The notes under the pieces: generated by a model
What the model was told of the DNA's origin: nothing
Seen by the model: the letters and a program-made list of their open reading frames with translations, nothing else
The model's database searches: none
Shown here: one piece after another, positions 33,115-45,926 of the stretch
How positions within the stretch are numbered: the stretch's first letter is position 1
Layout: every line of letters begins with the position of its first letter
Translations under genes and position numbers: made by a program
Assembly: GCA_033030425.1 (NCBI GenBank)
Contig: JAUFSD010000004.1
Location: forward strand, 1,054,001 to 1,118,000
Direction of reading: 5' to 3'
Origin: Verpa conica
Lineage: Eukaryota; Ascomycota; Pezizomycetes; Pezizales; Morchellaceae
Length of the DNA stretch: 64,000 bases

Positions 33115-34170
33115 AGGGCTTTGTGAGAGATTGGGAAGATTCTTACTGTGATGAACTTTTAACGATGTTTTGATTTGGGTATGGTGTTGTGTTATAAATA
33201 TTCCCTTACTATTCAGGTATCTAAATCGATACCATATTTCTTCTAAACTTACATTCTCCATTCCTTTGTATTTCTTTTCTTCACTTTATTTTTCTCTACA
33301 ATGCGTCGCTGCAAGGTCTCAAAGGAAAGCGGAGGGGGTGGTGTCAATATTCGGTTTCATTTTCTTTCCTCTGGTTGTTTCTGAGCATTGCGGGTGAATC
33401 GGCATTTTGGGGTTTCATACTCTTCTTCTTTCTCTAAATAATTGTGATTTTTTTGAGGTGATGGGTAGGTGTTATAGGGGTGGCCCTTATTCGGTCTTTT
33501 GGTTCTTGAGATGATAAAGGAGGTTGATGTCTGTCAAACGTTTACGTGTGGACTCAGTTTATGGAAATACTATAGCTAAGACAATGATACCTCGACTTAA
33601 GGGTGGGGATAGAAACAGCTTTTTTTATATCACAAGTGGCTATTTCTGCAGTTTTGGAATAGTACTGTGAATATACGACACCTGGGGGCTGAAACATACT
33701 TCTAGGACGATCATTTCGGCAGAGGTGCATTACTTGCATGAGGATATCCTATTTGGGAAGATGAGCAAACGATCCGGAGATCAGCCACTCCCGGCCTACG
33801 GAATATGTGCACTGTGGTTGGGTTCGTCTTGCGGCTTGTAAAGTTGGTTGTGCCTGCAGCTGAGCTACCAGATCTCGCTACTAGACAGGCTCAAAATGGA
33901 CCAGGGGGGGGGGATTACAGGGATGCGGGGGGATCACGTACACCTTGTTACTCAAAGACCACACACACCCCTCCTACTTGCGTCTCACTGACCCGATATC
34001 CCGCATCCCCTTGCTTCTTCTACATATCTATAGATTTACCTAATCCTTCTTTGATACTTCGGCCAGACTGTCTCTTTCTCCTATTCTCCATCCCCGATAC
34101 CAAGATAACCTGCAAAGTGGCCCTTACCTGTGCGCTGCATAAGTCCTATCTTGATTCCCCACAAGCCACT
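33115..34170 (+). other. 3' region of STE11 and promoter of the USP gene
   Basis: The first part is T-rich, as expected for a 3' untranslated region. From about 33900 the coding strand becomes C/T-rich up to the USP ATG, resembling a leader. A G tract sits near 33904-33912. No additional gene is seen. Confidence 0.45.
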
Positions 34171-36943
34171 ATGTCGTTGTCCCGTTTGAAGAGCCTTCGG
34201 GAAAAGCGCTCTAGCATCAACAAAAAAGACAAGGTATGTATAACTTTAGAATTCGTCCATCGTACCGTATGCTATTTTGGTGAATTCCATAACAACATTC
34301 TTGTTCCTTTCCTTCCTACACCCCACGCCCCACACACCCCTTCTCCTCTGTATGTTGAGGTTAATAGCTAACTGAGGGATGCCTCCGCCACCGTGGATCT
34401 GCCAGCCTCGTCTCTTTTCCGGAGACCTGTACGGGTCAAGCGATGAGAAGCCGAGGAAGTCTTTGTCGCTGGGATCGGCACCATCATCAAAGGCTGGCGA
34501 GTCGTCGTCAAAGGATGACTCAAATGTACTAGTCCAACTACTCTTAAATACCCAGAGCCTGCTGGCATCCGCTTGGGGCATGCACTCGGGCTTACCACCG
34601 ATTTTTATTTCGCAGGTCCCGAGGATACAAAAGGAGCTATCTAAAGTTGGAATCGTCGTCGAAGACGAAACAGTCAAGCGAGTACTACGGGGGAAGTACG
34701 CGAATGGTGATCCAGACAAAGCGATAGAAATGTTGATCACGATTGAAGATTCGAGAGATGGCGTCATAAGGGATATTAGGCCGAACGATATCGAGTTGCT
34801 AGGTGCAGAAAATAATGGGGGTGTAACATGTTACCTGGATTCACTATTGTTTGCTATGTTTGCAAGATTGGATGCTTTTGAGGTGGTTTTGAAGTCTTTC
34901 TTGCCCTTCTTGTAAAAGTTTCGAGTTGGCTGAGCTTTGGTGTTCGTCTTTGCGAATTCCGCTTATTATAGGCTATGTTATACAATCCCTCTGATGAGGT
35001 AGACGAGAAACGGAAGAAGCTGACGGCGCTATTACGACTGTTTGTGAATTTGCTACGAACAGGAAAATTAATTACTACAGATATTGTAGGTCGCGAAATC
35101 TTCAAGGAAAACAGGCAGGCATCTAATATTTGAATCATATAGATTTCGCAAATGCAGCAATCGATAGCCGAATGTGGTTGGGATGAAGCATTATCCAGTC
35201 AGCAACAGGACCCTTCTGAGCTCTTTGGTTTCATCACCGATATACTCCAACTTCCTCTCTTGACTGTCAAAGTTGATATTGCCCATGGGGGGAAGGAAGT
35301 GATTGAAGATGATCATAAATTCATTAACGAGAGACTATTAAATCTATCTCTTCCCGAATTTGTTGAGGGTGGTCTTGATGAACCAATACCACTAGAGGCT
35401 TGTATGGAATGTAAGAATTTCTTTATAGCGAATAGAATAGGGTTTATGGACTTACGTATAAATAGCATATTTTCATGGTCGAATTGATGTCAAGCGTCAA
35501 TTGGAACGCCAGGCAACTTTTGATTTAATGCAGCCATCTAGGTTTGGAGATCTGAAAGGCCCTGAAAGCCTTCACATCGAGACCGCTGATTTGGGTTCTC
35601 AGCCCAACAGCCCAGTAGCAACTCCCCAAACTCCCTTAACACCATTGTTTCAAACACCCGAGGCTTCAGGCCCTTCCTTGCGGCTAGCACAAGGGTCCCT
35701 AGTACGGACTGTGAAAGTTGAAAATGAGGTTGAGATTGAGGGCGGGCGTCGAAAACGAGCTATGACACTCCGAAAGGAAATCCTTCTTCCAGCTTGGTGT
35801 TTTTTCAGTATATTACCTTTCTACACAGCCTCACTGCCCCAAGCGGAACGTTCTAGTTTTGCCGAGCATTTTTCAAAGAGCCGACCGATTCTAGGGCTAT
35901 GTCTAAAACGATATTCATATACCCCTAAAAAGGGTGCTCAAAGAGATCCTAGGAGAGTGGATATTCCACTCGTCATCGCCCTACCGACTTTTGTGAGTGA
36001 TGATGAGATGGGAGAGGACGATGGACGGCTATATGGCAACTTCAAACTAGTCCTCCAGTCTGCCATATGTCACCGCGGTAATTCAGTTAACAGCGGCCAC
36101 TATATCGCCCTAGTAAGAAGTGGTGGTGAAGATGGAGACGACCAAAAATGGTTAAGATTCGATGACTTGAACCTTAAACAGCGGGTCGCGGAGATAGATC
36201 ACAAAACAGCCTTTGCAGAGGAAAGTCCATACCTACTATTCTACCAAGTCCAGCCCATAGATTCAGACGAAACAGTTGTAATAAATGATGCACCACCAAG
36301 CGTTCATTCATTCGAAAATACTTCTGAGAAACGCCTCTCGATACTTTCTGTCGCTTCATCGGCAAATAGCGACTCATTAACAATATCCGGCCCTCCTGAA
36401 CCAACGATCAACGAACCCCCTTCATACGAGAATCATCAGTCTGTCTTACAACTCGGCACGTCACCCCCACCGGCTTACTCCGCAACTGGATTCCTATCGC
36501 TCCCCGGGCAATCCGAACCGGTGGAGCAGGATGAGCTGCTACGGCCAACATCAAGATCCCCTAAAAGGCCTGGATCAAAAGACGGCCCTTCAATTGAGTC
36601 AGTGACAAGGCGTTCAAAGAGTGAGATGGCAGAGAAACGATCAAGTTGGGCATCTTTAAGATTAGGGAATAGGGGGAAGAGCCAAGATAAGCTAAGCTTT
36701 GGTTCCCGTAAAAGTGGCGAGTGGAAGCGGGAGGATTATAGCGGCCCTAGACGACCAAGTGAGGATAGTAACGAGAGTGAGGCTACAGAGAGGGCCAGTG
36801 AGGAAGGGAAGGAAAAAGGGAAGGAGAAGGAGAATATTTCTAAAGAGGGTAAGGAAGAGAAGGAGAAAGAAAAAAAGGATAAAGGAAAAGTAAAAGACAA
36901 AAGTAAGAGCAAAGAGATTACAAGAGAATGCGTAGTATCATAG
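34171..36943 (+). CDS. Ubiquitin-specific protease (USP, peptidase C19) with C-terminal CaaX box
   Basis: Five exons (34171-34233, 34406-34882, 34972-35085, 35143-35410, 35466-36943) give 799 aa. The Cys box is NNGGVTCYLDSLLFAMF with nucleophile Cys163. The QQD box is QQQDPSELFGFI, and the His box is NSVNSGHYIAL with His519 followed by LRFDD. It cleaves ubiquitin from proteins; the substrate cannot be told. A Ser/Pro-rich region follows the catalytic domain. The C-terminus is a long Lys/Glu run ending in a Lys-rich stretch and Cys-Val-Val-Ser, a CaaX prenylation signal of the farnesyl type. That suggests membrane anchoring, as in human USP32. Exon 2 ends in a weak GTGGTT donor but the joined sequence fits the family. 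Confidence 0.85.
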
Positions 36944-38280
36944 TACCGTCCTTTTTGTCTTGTGCTTTTTTCGTATCACTACCTTTACATGTGCCTATGC
37001 ACAGTACCTTCCTTTTTTATTGTTTGGTTGGTTTTTTTTAGTCTGGTTTAGCTTGGGTTTTTGCATGCCTTTAGGTGGGGTGGCGTTTTGTTGAATAGAA
37101 GTTTGATAGTTGGTTTTGTAATTGAGCAATGAGAATGAACAATCAAAAATATTTCTAATGTAGAAATGCATGTTTGTATTAGATTCAGGAACAGTAGCCG
37201 TATCAACCTCAGGTTTCTTTCCGAAGGGGATGAGGAAGGAAGAGGCTTCACCTACTATAATTTCCCTCGGGTAAATCCTGGTGGAATTAAGAAATCGTTT
37301 ATTTTATTCTCTAAATTTAGGGAATGGGGTTCCTAACAACGTACTACCTATATTAGTAAAAACAACATTCCTCCAGGAGAGGGAGAAGACCCCCCTGCTG
37401 TTGGATGCTGGGGTCTCTGGAAGAGTCCGAGAGAGACTAAGTATCAGTGACTCAGGCAAGGCCAAAAGTCACATCAAGATACCATGCCCAGAAACAAATT
37501 CTAGAGACTATTCTGATTAATTACAAGATTTATCTTTACAGTCGTGTACGAAAAGTGCCGGCATCCCCTCTCTTAGTGAACGACATATCAAACAACAGGA
37601 ATCTAGCTAGCAAGCGGTAATTATATATCAAACTAGTTTGGCTGAACATGGATATTTAGGTTTTGTTTGATTAATTATTCTACCTAAAGATATATAATTT
37701 ATTCTTTTATATGTCCACTTTTGGGTACTATAGGTGTGGTTTCTTATGGTTTTTTAATGGCTTTTGTAAAGATCCTTCTATATATAGCTAGTAGCTTATA
37801 ATATTAGGAAATTATTCTCATATTGTGTTTTTATTCTGGGGTTATTTACTGTCTATAAAGAAAGTAGTTTTTATTTATGGATAAATAGGTACCTCTAGCT
37901 ATCACAGCTCCATATACCACTTTACCAAAGCAAAATAAAAAAAATTACTATGACATAATATGTTACAGGGCCTCCGAGTCTTTTTTTATGAACTAACAAA
38001 GTAATATTGCCTTAACATAGGGTTGCATGTACTTATGATAAATTCATTCATTCATTCATTCATTGCCTTAACATTAGGGAGGTTGGGTAGGTATGGAACC
38101 TACTATCTAGAGCCAATAAATTGAAGATACCTCCATCAATTCATTCTTGGGTACAAATGGTAGTTATAAAGGCCTCATTGATAATAAGGCAATAGACTAG
38201 GATCAAGACTGATAGGGTCAATGGGGATCAGTGGGTTGGAACTATTCTCGCGCCCAGTTCCCTAGACGCAGCTTTCCGTG
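36944..38280. other. AT-rich intergenic stretch
   Basis: It begins with the T-rich 3' region of the USP gene. A short ATTC microsatellite lies at 38044-38063. No gene recognised. Confidence 0.5.
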
Positions 38281-38288
38281 TCACTACA

Positions 38289-38338
38289 GGCTGTGCAACA
38301 AAAGCAACATGGGGATAAGGGCGAGGCTAAGTCAGAAT
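38289..38338 (+). repeat. Dispersed repeat, copy 1
   Basis: GCTGTGCAACAAAAGCAACA followed by TGGGGATAAGG recurs in diverged form at about 44996-45044, 6.7 kb away in the same orientation. It is probably part of a larger decayed element. Confidence 0.45.
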
Positions 38339-38339
38339 A

Positions 38340-39550
38340 TAATATTTCTTTATCTTTGCCTTGGCCTAGGGAGTAGGAGAAAAGGCGGGTGTCAGCTAGT
38401 GAGCGATCACGTGTGGACTACGCCCAATTAGGGGGGATTATTGGATGGCCGGGAAGGAGCATATATAGGTTCTATAGCCAAGAGTCTTTGTAGGTTAGTC
38501 GGTATAGTATAGTAAGCTAAGATTCTAGATTGAAGTACTTAAAACTATCTACCAACTGAGATTTAGGAATTAATAACTAGTAAAAAGAGGGGAAATTTCT
38601 GGAGATATTTCCCCTTCCACTCCCCTAGGAGGCACTTGAGGGCTTCCCTATTGTTAAAAAACACTAAGCGTGTCTTAGACATTATATACCTAAGCTGTCT
38701 CTATGCTTTTGAAGTTGTATTTCCTAATCAGGCAAAAACCAACAGACGTATCTCTCCGACTAGTTGAAAGTATAGTACGTATCAAATTAAACTGTACATC
38801 ACCGGTCGCAATTAACCAACCATTCCTTCTAGCATGATACCACCCTACCACGACTAAAGTAGGTATTATAGAGCCACAATATAAGAAGAAACTCTAGTAT
38901 ATACATACTGATACTAATTGTATATTGACCAGCCTAAATTACTGCTTTATTCTTACTGGGTGCTAATCTTACCAACGAGCTGAGAGTTTTAGGAGTCCAG
39001 CGCCTCCCAGCAATATTTTAATACCTCCCTCAACTCTTATCTAAAAATCACCATTTTTCATTCTATATGGGTCAGGATAGATATGGTTCATGACGTTTTT
39101 TAGTAACCATATATGTCTAGCGTGGTTGCACGTACGTTGATATCTAGAAAGTACAGTACCAAAAAGAGGGTGGGATCAGTACGGGGCTCCCGCCAATACA
39201 CTAGCGATATGGGAGAAATACGGCATTTGTATAGTAATATACCTCAATTACTGCTTTAATTCGGTATTTGCAACTAAATTCCATAGTGCTATGGCAGTAA
39301 ATTCACCCTGTTTTTTCATACTGTAGATAATATTACTAAAAGCCATCTTATTATAGCAATATACATATGTGTATTGACTAGGAGAATTTATGGCTTTACA
39401 TTGAATTTCCTCTTGAGTTCTTTTGTGCCTATATCTTTGCCTTGGTTATATGGGCATCTTTTGTGTAATTACTTGTACGTTGGGACGGAGGGCTGAGGTC
39501 CGGTTAAATTTGATAACGCACAATATTCTTGGTAGCCTTCGCTTAGCATA
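38340..39550. other. AT-rich intergenic stretch, nothing recognised
   Basis: No supported frame, RNA or clear repeat. Confidence 0.45.
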
Positions 39551-39555
39551 TATAA

Positions 39556-39729
39556 AAACTCCTAGATTAAGGTAAAGGCGTTCACGGTTTGATGACGAAC
39601 CCGTCTGATGACAATCTGATAAAAAATGTATGGTGGAAAGATACCAGCTCGCCAAGCTACGGCTGAATTACAGCACAAATCTTATCAGATCGTCATCAGA
39701 CCGTGAACGCCTTTAAGTCTAGGAATTTT
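39556..39729. mobile_element. Small MITE-like element with about 45-bp inverted arms
   Basis: The left arm (TCCTAGATTAAGG, AAAGGCGTTCACGGT, TGATGACGA) matches the reverse complement of the right arm (39680-39726). Both include AAGGCGTTCACGGT exactly and TCTGATAA internally. Total length is about 170 bp, with no coding potential. Flanking target duplication was not resolved. Confidence 0.6.
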
Positions 39730-41271
39730 GGAAGGTTTCCTGATTAGGAAACGCGACTTCAAACCGGTGACATGAGTATGTACCTACAGTCATCTGCAGT
39801 CACCCCACAGTAATCTCTTGATGTTTTGAGGATGGGCTACATACTATACAAAAATATGCTAAGAATATAATTTTGTACATATGGAATGGCAGTCTAGCTA
39901 TTCTCATAATATTATGGGTACCGTATTGACTTGATAAATTGGCCGTGGCCGCTTCCTATCAAGCGTAAACTGGCTATCTTATTGTAAGGATTATTATCAT
40001 CAGCTAGCTTTGATGTGTTTAGAGGGGCCCAAAAGAGCTTAAAGAATACTATTAATCATAGGTGGAACGGCTGCACTCCTCAAACACCACCTATAATCGG
40101 TAACATGTCTCGTATCTTACGACACGTAGCCCTTGCCTTTGGTACCCCAGTCCAAGACGAATGGACCACCATATTGTAAAAATTGGCCTAATAGCATATT
40201 CTCTAAACATTGTGGGGTAGATGAGACTGTCGCTTTGGAAATAGCTGCCCTGTTCCCACGAATTTAATCAGTCTTTGATACTCTAGTAAGTTAGTGAGAT
40301 AATATGACATTAAACAGGTTCACCTTATCGTTAAATAAATAGCCAGTGGTTTCCATGCTATCATCTTATCCTACTCTCGTAGATATTCGGAAGGTTGAAG
40401 GAACTTCATCACTTCTCCTCAGCGCGAGGCGGGAACCACCACTTCTTATATATACTTGCTCCCCGAATTCTGCGCCGCGAAACCTGTGAAATACTTCGGT
40501 CACTCTAGCTACGTTCCAGCAAATTAAGACAGAATCTTACCTTTTCCTTCGCCATTCTCTTTGATACCGCTTGAGAAGGCCTACGGTTCTCTTCCAAACA
40601 ATAACAGAACAAGGGGGGGATCCATTAATAATGTGTAAAAGTGTAATATACCCATGTCGTTTTAATCTACCTCTAATTCTAATCTATATAATCCTTTAAA
40701 AGAAACCCAAGACATATCCACTCCAGCCCTTCAAAACCCAATATTTACAAACATGCATCCCCTCCATCTGTGATATTATTTGCTAGCCATTATACACGTC
40801 TATATAGTCCTAAATATTGCTATTACTACTTATTTAGTAAATAACTAAATTATTTTACGGTCAAACTGATCACTCCCTAGAAACCAATCACAGAATGTCT
40901 AGGCACCAAGCTAAAGCCAAAACTCAATACCACAGCAATAAAATAGGTCTAATCCCCACAGAGAAACCCCCAAGGAAGCCAAGAGATCAATTTCTAGGGG
41001 TGATCAGCCTCACGGTGAAACCCTTTATCTGATCTATATAGGGCTCCATCCTCAATAGTGATGGGTAATTTCTTTATCAATTAATATGCAGGTGTAGCTT
41101 GTATAAAATTAAGTAGGAGACTAGGACTTGAAGTATGTAGCCTTTTTTTTTGATAGAAGGGTAAATCATACCAGGGGGTAGATTATAACGACCATGGAAA
41201 AAGGGAGACTATAACTTCGCTCATTAATAAATAATCAAATAATAAACAACCTTAGTATACAAGTTAAAAAA
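39730..41271. other. AT-rich intergenic stretch, nothing recognised
   Basis: No gene, RNA or repeat structure supported. The last few hundred bases probably hold the 3' end of the minus-strand secreted-protein gene. Confidence 0.45.
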
Positions 41272-43790
41272 TCATTTATCATTTGATGAATTATATTTCC
41301 CCAGCCTAGCCATCGTGGCCTCCAAAGGCTCATTATAGTCCTTGCATTTCTTATCCTTGGAGCCATAGTGCGATATATGACACCGAATTGCCTGATAAAC
41401 CTGGGGATCGTTTTCTTGCAGTTCTTTAATCCCAGGATATCCCAGCTTCTTAATCACGTCACTAATGATATCACATTCCCAGTGCTTCCCTGTATGACGA
41501 ATCTTGGAACCCAGCTCAGTGTGGACATGCACACGGCAGTAAGCAACGTAACGCTCAACTGGGTCCTTAATTTTATCATATATTTGAAACCCACACTTTC
41601 CAACGGTATAATCTTTGAACCACCTGTCATTAGGGTCCTTATTCCAGAGACCAACCTCTTTCCACACTTGTTCAGTGTCTCTGCCCCATGGACCGCAGTT
41701 GCAAGGGAGATTCTTAATTGGGTTACGGGGCTGAGAATCGATGTGGGCATTTACCGGGAACTTATAGCCGTCGATGATAGTCGCCCAGTTATAGTCCGAG
41801 AAACAAACAGGGATTGTGAACATTCCAGGCGTAGTAGTATCCCAGAGGGACTCGACGGGGTGGTCTCCTAGACTATGGAAGATACCTTTTGTTAGATCAG
41901 TGGAAGGATTTTCCCCGTGAATACCTTCGAAGTATGCTTGAACGGAAGACGTAATGACTTCGGAAAGGCTGATATTCCACGGCTCATCAGTCATAGTGTC
42001 AGCACCAAAGAGCCTCTCGTTACGCCATTGAGGCGCCCATCCTCTGTTGTTCCACTTGTAGAGGTAACAACAATAGCCATTGATACAAGCTTTAAAATCC
42101 TTTGGTCCAGAGTTATCCTTCTTACAGGTGGCCACAGGACCTTTGTCTTCAACAATAGGCTCATAGGTTCTCAAGGTGTGACGGAAATCCTTGGAGCAGG
42201 TGATGTATACGGCCTGGGAGTTAATTGCGGCATTAAGAGTCTTTAACATCAAACCACGGGTGATCCCACTATTAAAAACAATAGCGATTATTATCAATTA
42301 CACTTTTAAGATTTGTCAAAGGTTTAGGAGTGACTACTTCTCGATCCCATGGTCTCTCCACAATTTTGCGTTACCAGATCTATCAGGAAGAAAGTTCCCT
42401 GCCATAGTGAAGTTTGAAAATATCGATGCACCTATCATAATAGTCAATAATGTCTCTTTGGGGGTCTTCGCACAGGAAGCAACTAACCATCACTATCCAT
42501 CATCACACCACTAAGGATGTTATCAGTTCCCTTCTTGAGAGCTCCCCTAGCGCGCATGGAAGAATGCCTAATGAAGGCGTTGAGATTTAGCTCGTTAACC
42601 TCCTTCGACTTCTCGTATCCTGGGTGCTGAGCCTGGTAATTAATATGCGAATTTATCGTTCCAAACGCACTATTAATCCCTGTTCCAATGTTCCCCACAA
42701 AAATGTCGCTAAACCCCATCCTTGCAAGATTAATCATGTTTATATTATGTTTCAGATTATTACTCAATCTTTTTATCCTCCTTTCCTTGTACGCCTGAAT
42801 TTCCATCCATTCTTCTCGGACTATCAAGTCAGGGGGGAATGGCTCATCATATAATGCAATAAAATAATCTCTCGAAACCTGTAAGTCTACAATAGCCGAA
42901 TCGATCTTTAAGGCGGCAGCAGTAGCAACACCTTCGAGGACCTGGTTAATCTGTATAAAGCCGCGAATAATAGGGAAAAACTGGCCGAAGAAGAAGGAGA
43001 GGGTGTTGATTGCGTGTGTGAAGATTATAGCCCACATATGGTCGTCCATACCAGGATTCCAGTAGAAGTTGTTTGCGATAGCGGGGGCTATTTGGGCCAT
43101 ATTTATTTGGGCGGCGGTAAGTGTGTCCTAAATCTTTATAAGCCATGACTTAATTCGAAAAGATATAGGATATAATGCCATAGGTGATTCAATGTTAAGA
43201 ATCCAACTACAAATCTACCCACGGTGCATAACCACCAGATACAAGTACTCCAACCAACTTGAGTGAGTTAACTAGCAGGGGGAACTCACATGGACAATCT
43301 TTGTTGATTCGACAATATTCCCCGCACTTCTAAGCACAAACCAAACAATTCTAGCTACCTCTGGATCACCCACCCTCTTAATAACATCCTGACATTCTAC
43401 AACACACCTATGCACGGAATCAATACCGCACTTGAAATTAGTCTTCTTCAAAAGATCTTCGGCAAGAAAACCGATTAATCCAAGTTCTTGATAACGCGGT
43501 ATGAATGTGTGGGTCTGGGTGTATTCCTTGAGCCATACAGTGGCACCACTAAGCCACCAGTTTTCGATAGTGGGAGCAAACCCAGGAGTATGGCAGATAC
43601 AATCTGCTACAGTCTCATCGAAGGAGTGAGAAATAAATAGGTTGATTGGAGAGTAGGGGGCTGTGAAGTTGAGCCTTGTTGGAATGGGCCTCTTGTAGCA
43701 GGTTTCCACCGAATGTATGAAGGGATCTGTTTCTGCAGAAACTTGCCTCAAAAGCATAAACCCTACAAGAAGTATGATCAATCTCATCAT
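41272..43790 (-). CDS. Large secreted protein of unknown function, fungal-specific type
   Basis: Four exons on the minus strand (43790-43290, 43127-42488, 42398-42362, 42268-41272) keep phase throughout and give 724 aa. The N-terminus is a signal peptide (MMRLIILLVGFMLLRQVSA). The first part has Cys pairs (CICHTPG, CGIDSVHRCVVEC). The middle holds amphipathic helices with hydrophobic patches. The last exon is Trp- and Cys-rich (CINGYCCYLYKW, NLPCNCGPWG). The order signal peptide, helical middle, CCYLYKW-type domain resembles a family of uncharacterised secreted proteins found widely in Pezizomycotina; I cannot name it with certainty. The 37-nt third exon rests on a weak donor (GTGGAG), so that junction is tentative; the other exons are well supported. 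Confidence 0.65.
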
Positions 43791-44515
43791 TTTACCCTTT
43801 TTATTTATTAATATAGCTAAATAAAAAAAAAGTTAGACATATTACTAGTATTAAACTAGTATTGGAGTAGTAGGGGAAAAGATTTTAGGGGTGAGGAATT
43901 AATAGGTGAATATTACATATCTATATACTAGAGCCAAATATTGTATGCCTAGAGGGGAAATTTTAGGTTATTGAAGGGCATATACCAGAAAAGTCGTTTG
44001 GGTGGTTTTTGTTTTCTAGAATTTGGTGATTTGTGGACCCTACAGGATTTCTGGATGAAGGTAGAGGGAAGAGGTGTATTTATAGTTGACCTCACTAGCC
44101 TTTAATTATACCTTTATAGCGTAAATATCCCTAAAGGTCACCTTTACGTATCTAAGTCTTTGGAGAATTTGTCCCCAAGCTATATTGAGCCTAGCACTAT
44201 AGAAACATCTACTTAGGAGTATTTCTTTTCTTTTCCGCTTAGGACTGTCATCATCCATAAATCAAAAGAAAATCCATTTTCCCCAAGAAACTAGAAAGTA
44301 TGGCAAGAGTATATATGATGGAGTGCTAGAACTAGAGATTTTACCGATACCTCTCCTAGTTATTTTAATAGAAAGCCTTACAAGCCTTTTCCCTTTATAT
44401 AAGTAAACTCTCTCTATATAGAAAGTTTTACCCCGCTAAAAATTTGAAGACTTCAAAATTAATGACGAGATAAACCAAATTAGACCCCCAAAATCGTATA
44501 AATTAAAGACTTATA
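43791..44515. other. AT-rich intergenic stretch upstream of the secreted-protein gene
   Basis: Contains the promoter side of the minus-strand secreted-protein gene. No other feature was recognised. Confidence 0.45.
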
Positions 44516-44519
44516 TGGT

Positions 44520-45180
44520 TCGGTGAATGTGCCAAGACTTAACCTATCACCACTAGTGAATAGATGCTTACTATACCCCATACTTCTCTGCTATAGAGAC
44601 CCATACTGGCATAGGTATACTCTCAATTGAGCGCATGAGCCCAAAAATAGTCTAAATATAGCATAGACAGTCTTAAACCTACCACCAGTGATAACCTGTG
44701 CATACTATACCCCATATTTTCTTGCTATAGAGTACTATACTAGCATATGTATCCCCTTAACTAGAATCAAATATAGTCCAAATCTAGCGCTAATGACCTT
44801 TAGCTTACAACCGGTAGTAAATAGGTTTTGACACATTCACTACTCCATAGGAGCCCACGCTCAAATGACGACTTGTTCTATGGAAGCGTAAACTAGTCAA
44901 AAGTTAACTTACTGCCATTGGCCAATTCAAGCTTAGGACTGCTAGAAGTTAGCATCTGTACGCTTATATTATACTGAGATCAGTACTCTACAATGCTGTG
45001 CAGCAAAAGGAACATGGGGATGGGAACAAGACTAAATAAATCAATATATGCTTACTATGCTGACCTCAGTACGGATTGAGCGTACGGATGCTAACCTCCA
45101 GCGGCCCTAAAGCTTTAACCGATTTCCCCTCTATATGCTTTACTCTATGGGGCGTCAAATGTGTCAAAAATGAATTTTCG
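44520..45180. repeat. Composite of diverged direct and inverted repeats
   Basis: Two diverged direct copies (about 44560-44620 and 44705-44760) share ACTATACCCCATA, TGCTATAGAG and TATACT-GCATA. An inverted pair follows: GTTAGCATCTGTACGC with ATACTGAGATCAG at 44949-44983, reversed as CTCAGTACGGATTGAGCGTACGGATGCTAAC at 45065-45095. A diverged copy of the 38289 repeat sits in the loop. The layout suggests nested, decayed miniature elements. Confidence 0.5.
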
Positions 45181-45926
45181 CACCAGTGGTAAAATCATGG
45201 ACTAACATGCTGAAATACAGTATAAAACCGGACCACCTTTCTAGAATACTATGATGGTCCACAATTAAAAGATTAAGTAAGACATTCAAATTTACTAATC
45301 AAAATACATGAAGCACCACTTGAAGCTGGATCCTTGGCTATTGCCTCTAAAGGGAAAGGTAAGACATAGATCAGGATTGAGGGGATAGTTATGTGAGATA
45401 TTTGTGTTAGCCCACCAGTGGGGTATTGTGGACCAAGTATTCACTAAAGGCGTTTACCTCCAATAAAGAATTTGTCTAAAATTCTCAAGTATTTATTGTC
45501 TATCGCGGGTACAGAACTATCAATCTAGCTTATAAGACTCGCAGGCCCGAAGTCTACAAAACAAGGATCTCACAAGGGTTCGTCTATCAGGGTCAGTCTG
45601 CCGTGGAATACACTACACTTGCCGTTTTCACCAGTTTGAGATTAATAGATGTAGTTATCATATCTCAGTCAATAAATCAAAATACCTAATCAAGTATACA
45701 GCCATAATTACAGAAATTAAACTCCATATACTCCTATCCCAATAATCATTAAGTGTTAAATAAGGCCCATATCACGTACCTTTTGTACCAGATAACAAAA
45801 AAAGGAAGAGAAAGACGCCAAATGCACCAAGGCCATCCATAAACCCGCAAAAAAATACACAAGGAAAAGCGCGAAAATAAAAGACTCCATATACACACAA
45901 ACCCCACAATTTCCACAAATCATACC
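45181..45926. other. Intergenic, including 3' region of the SUN-like gene
   Basis: AT-rich, no gene seen. The A-rich stretch at 45780-45900 lies just beyond the stop codon of the minus-strand SUN-like gene. Confidence 0.45.
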
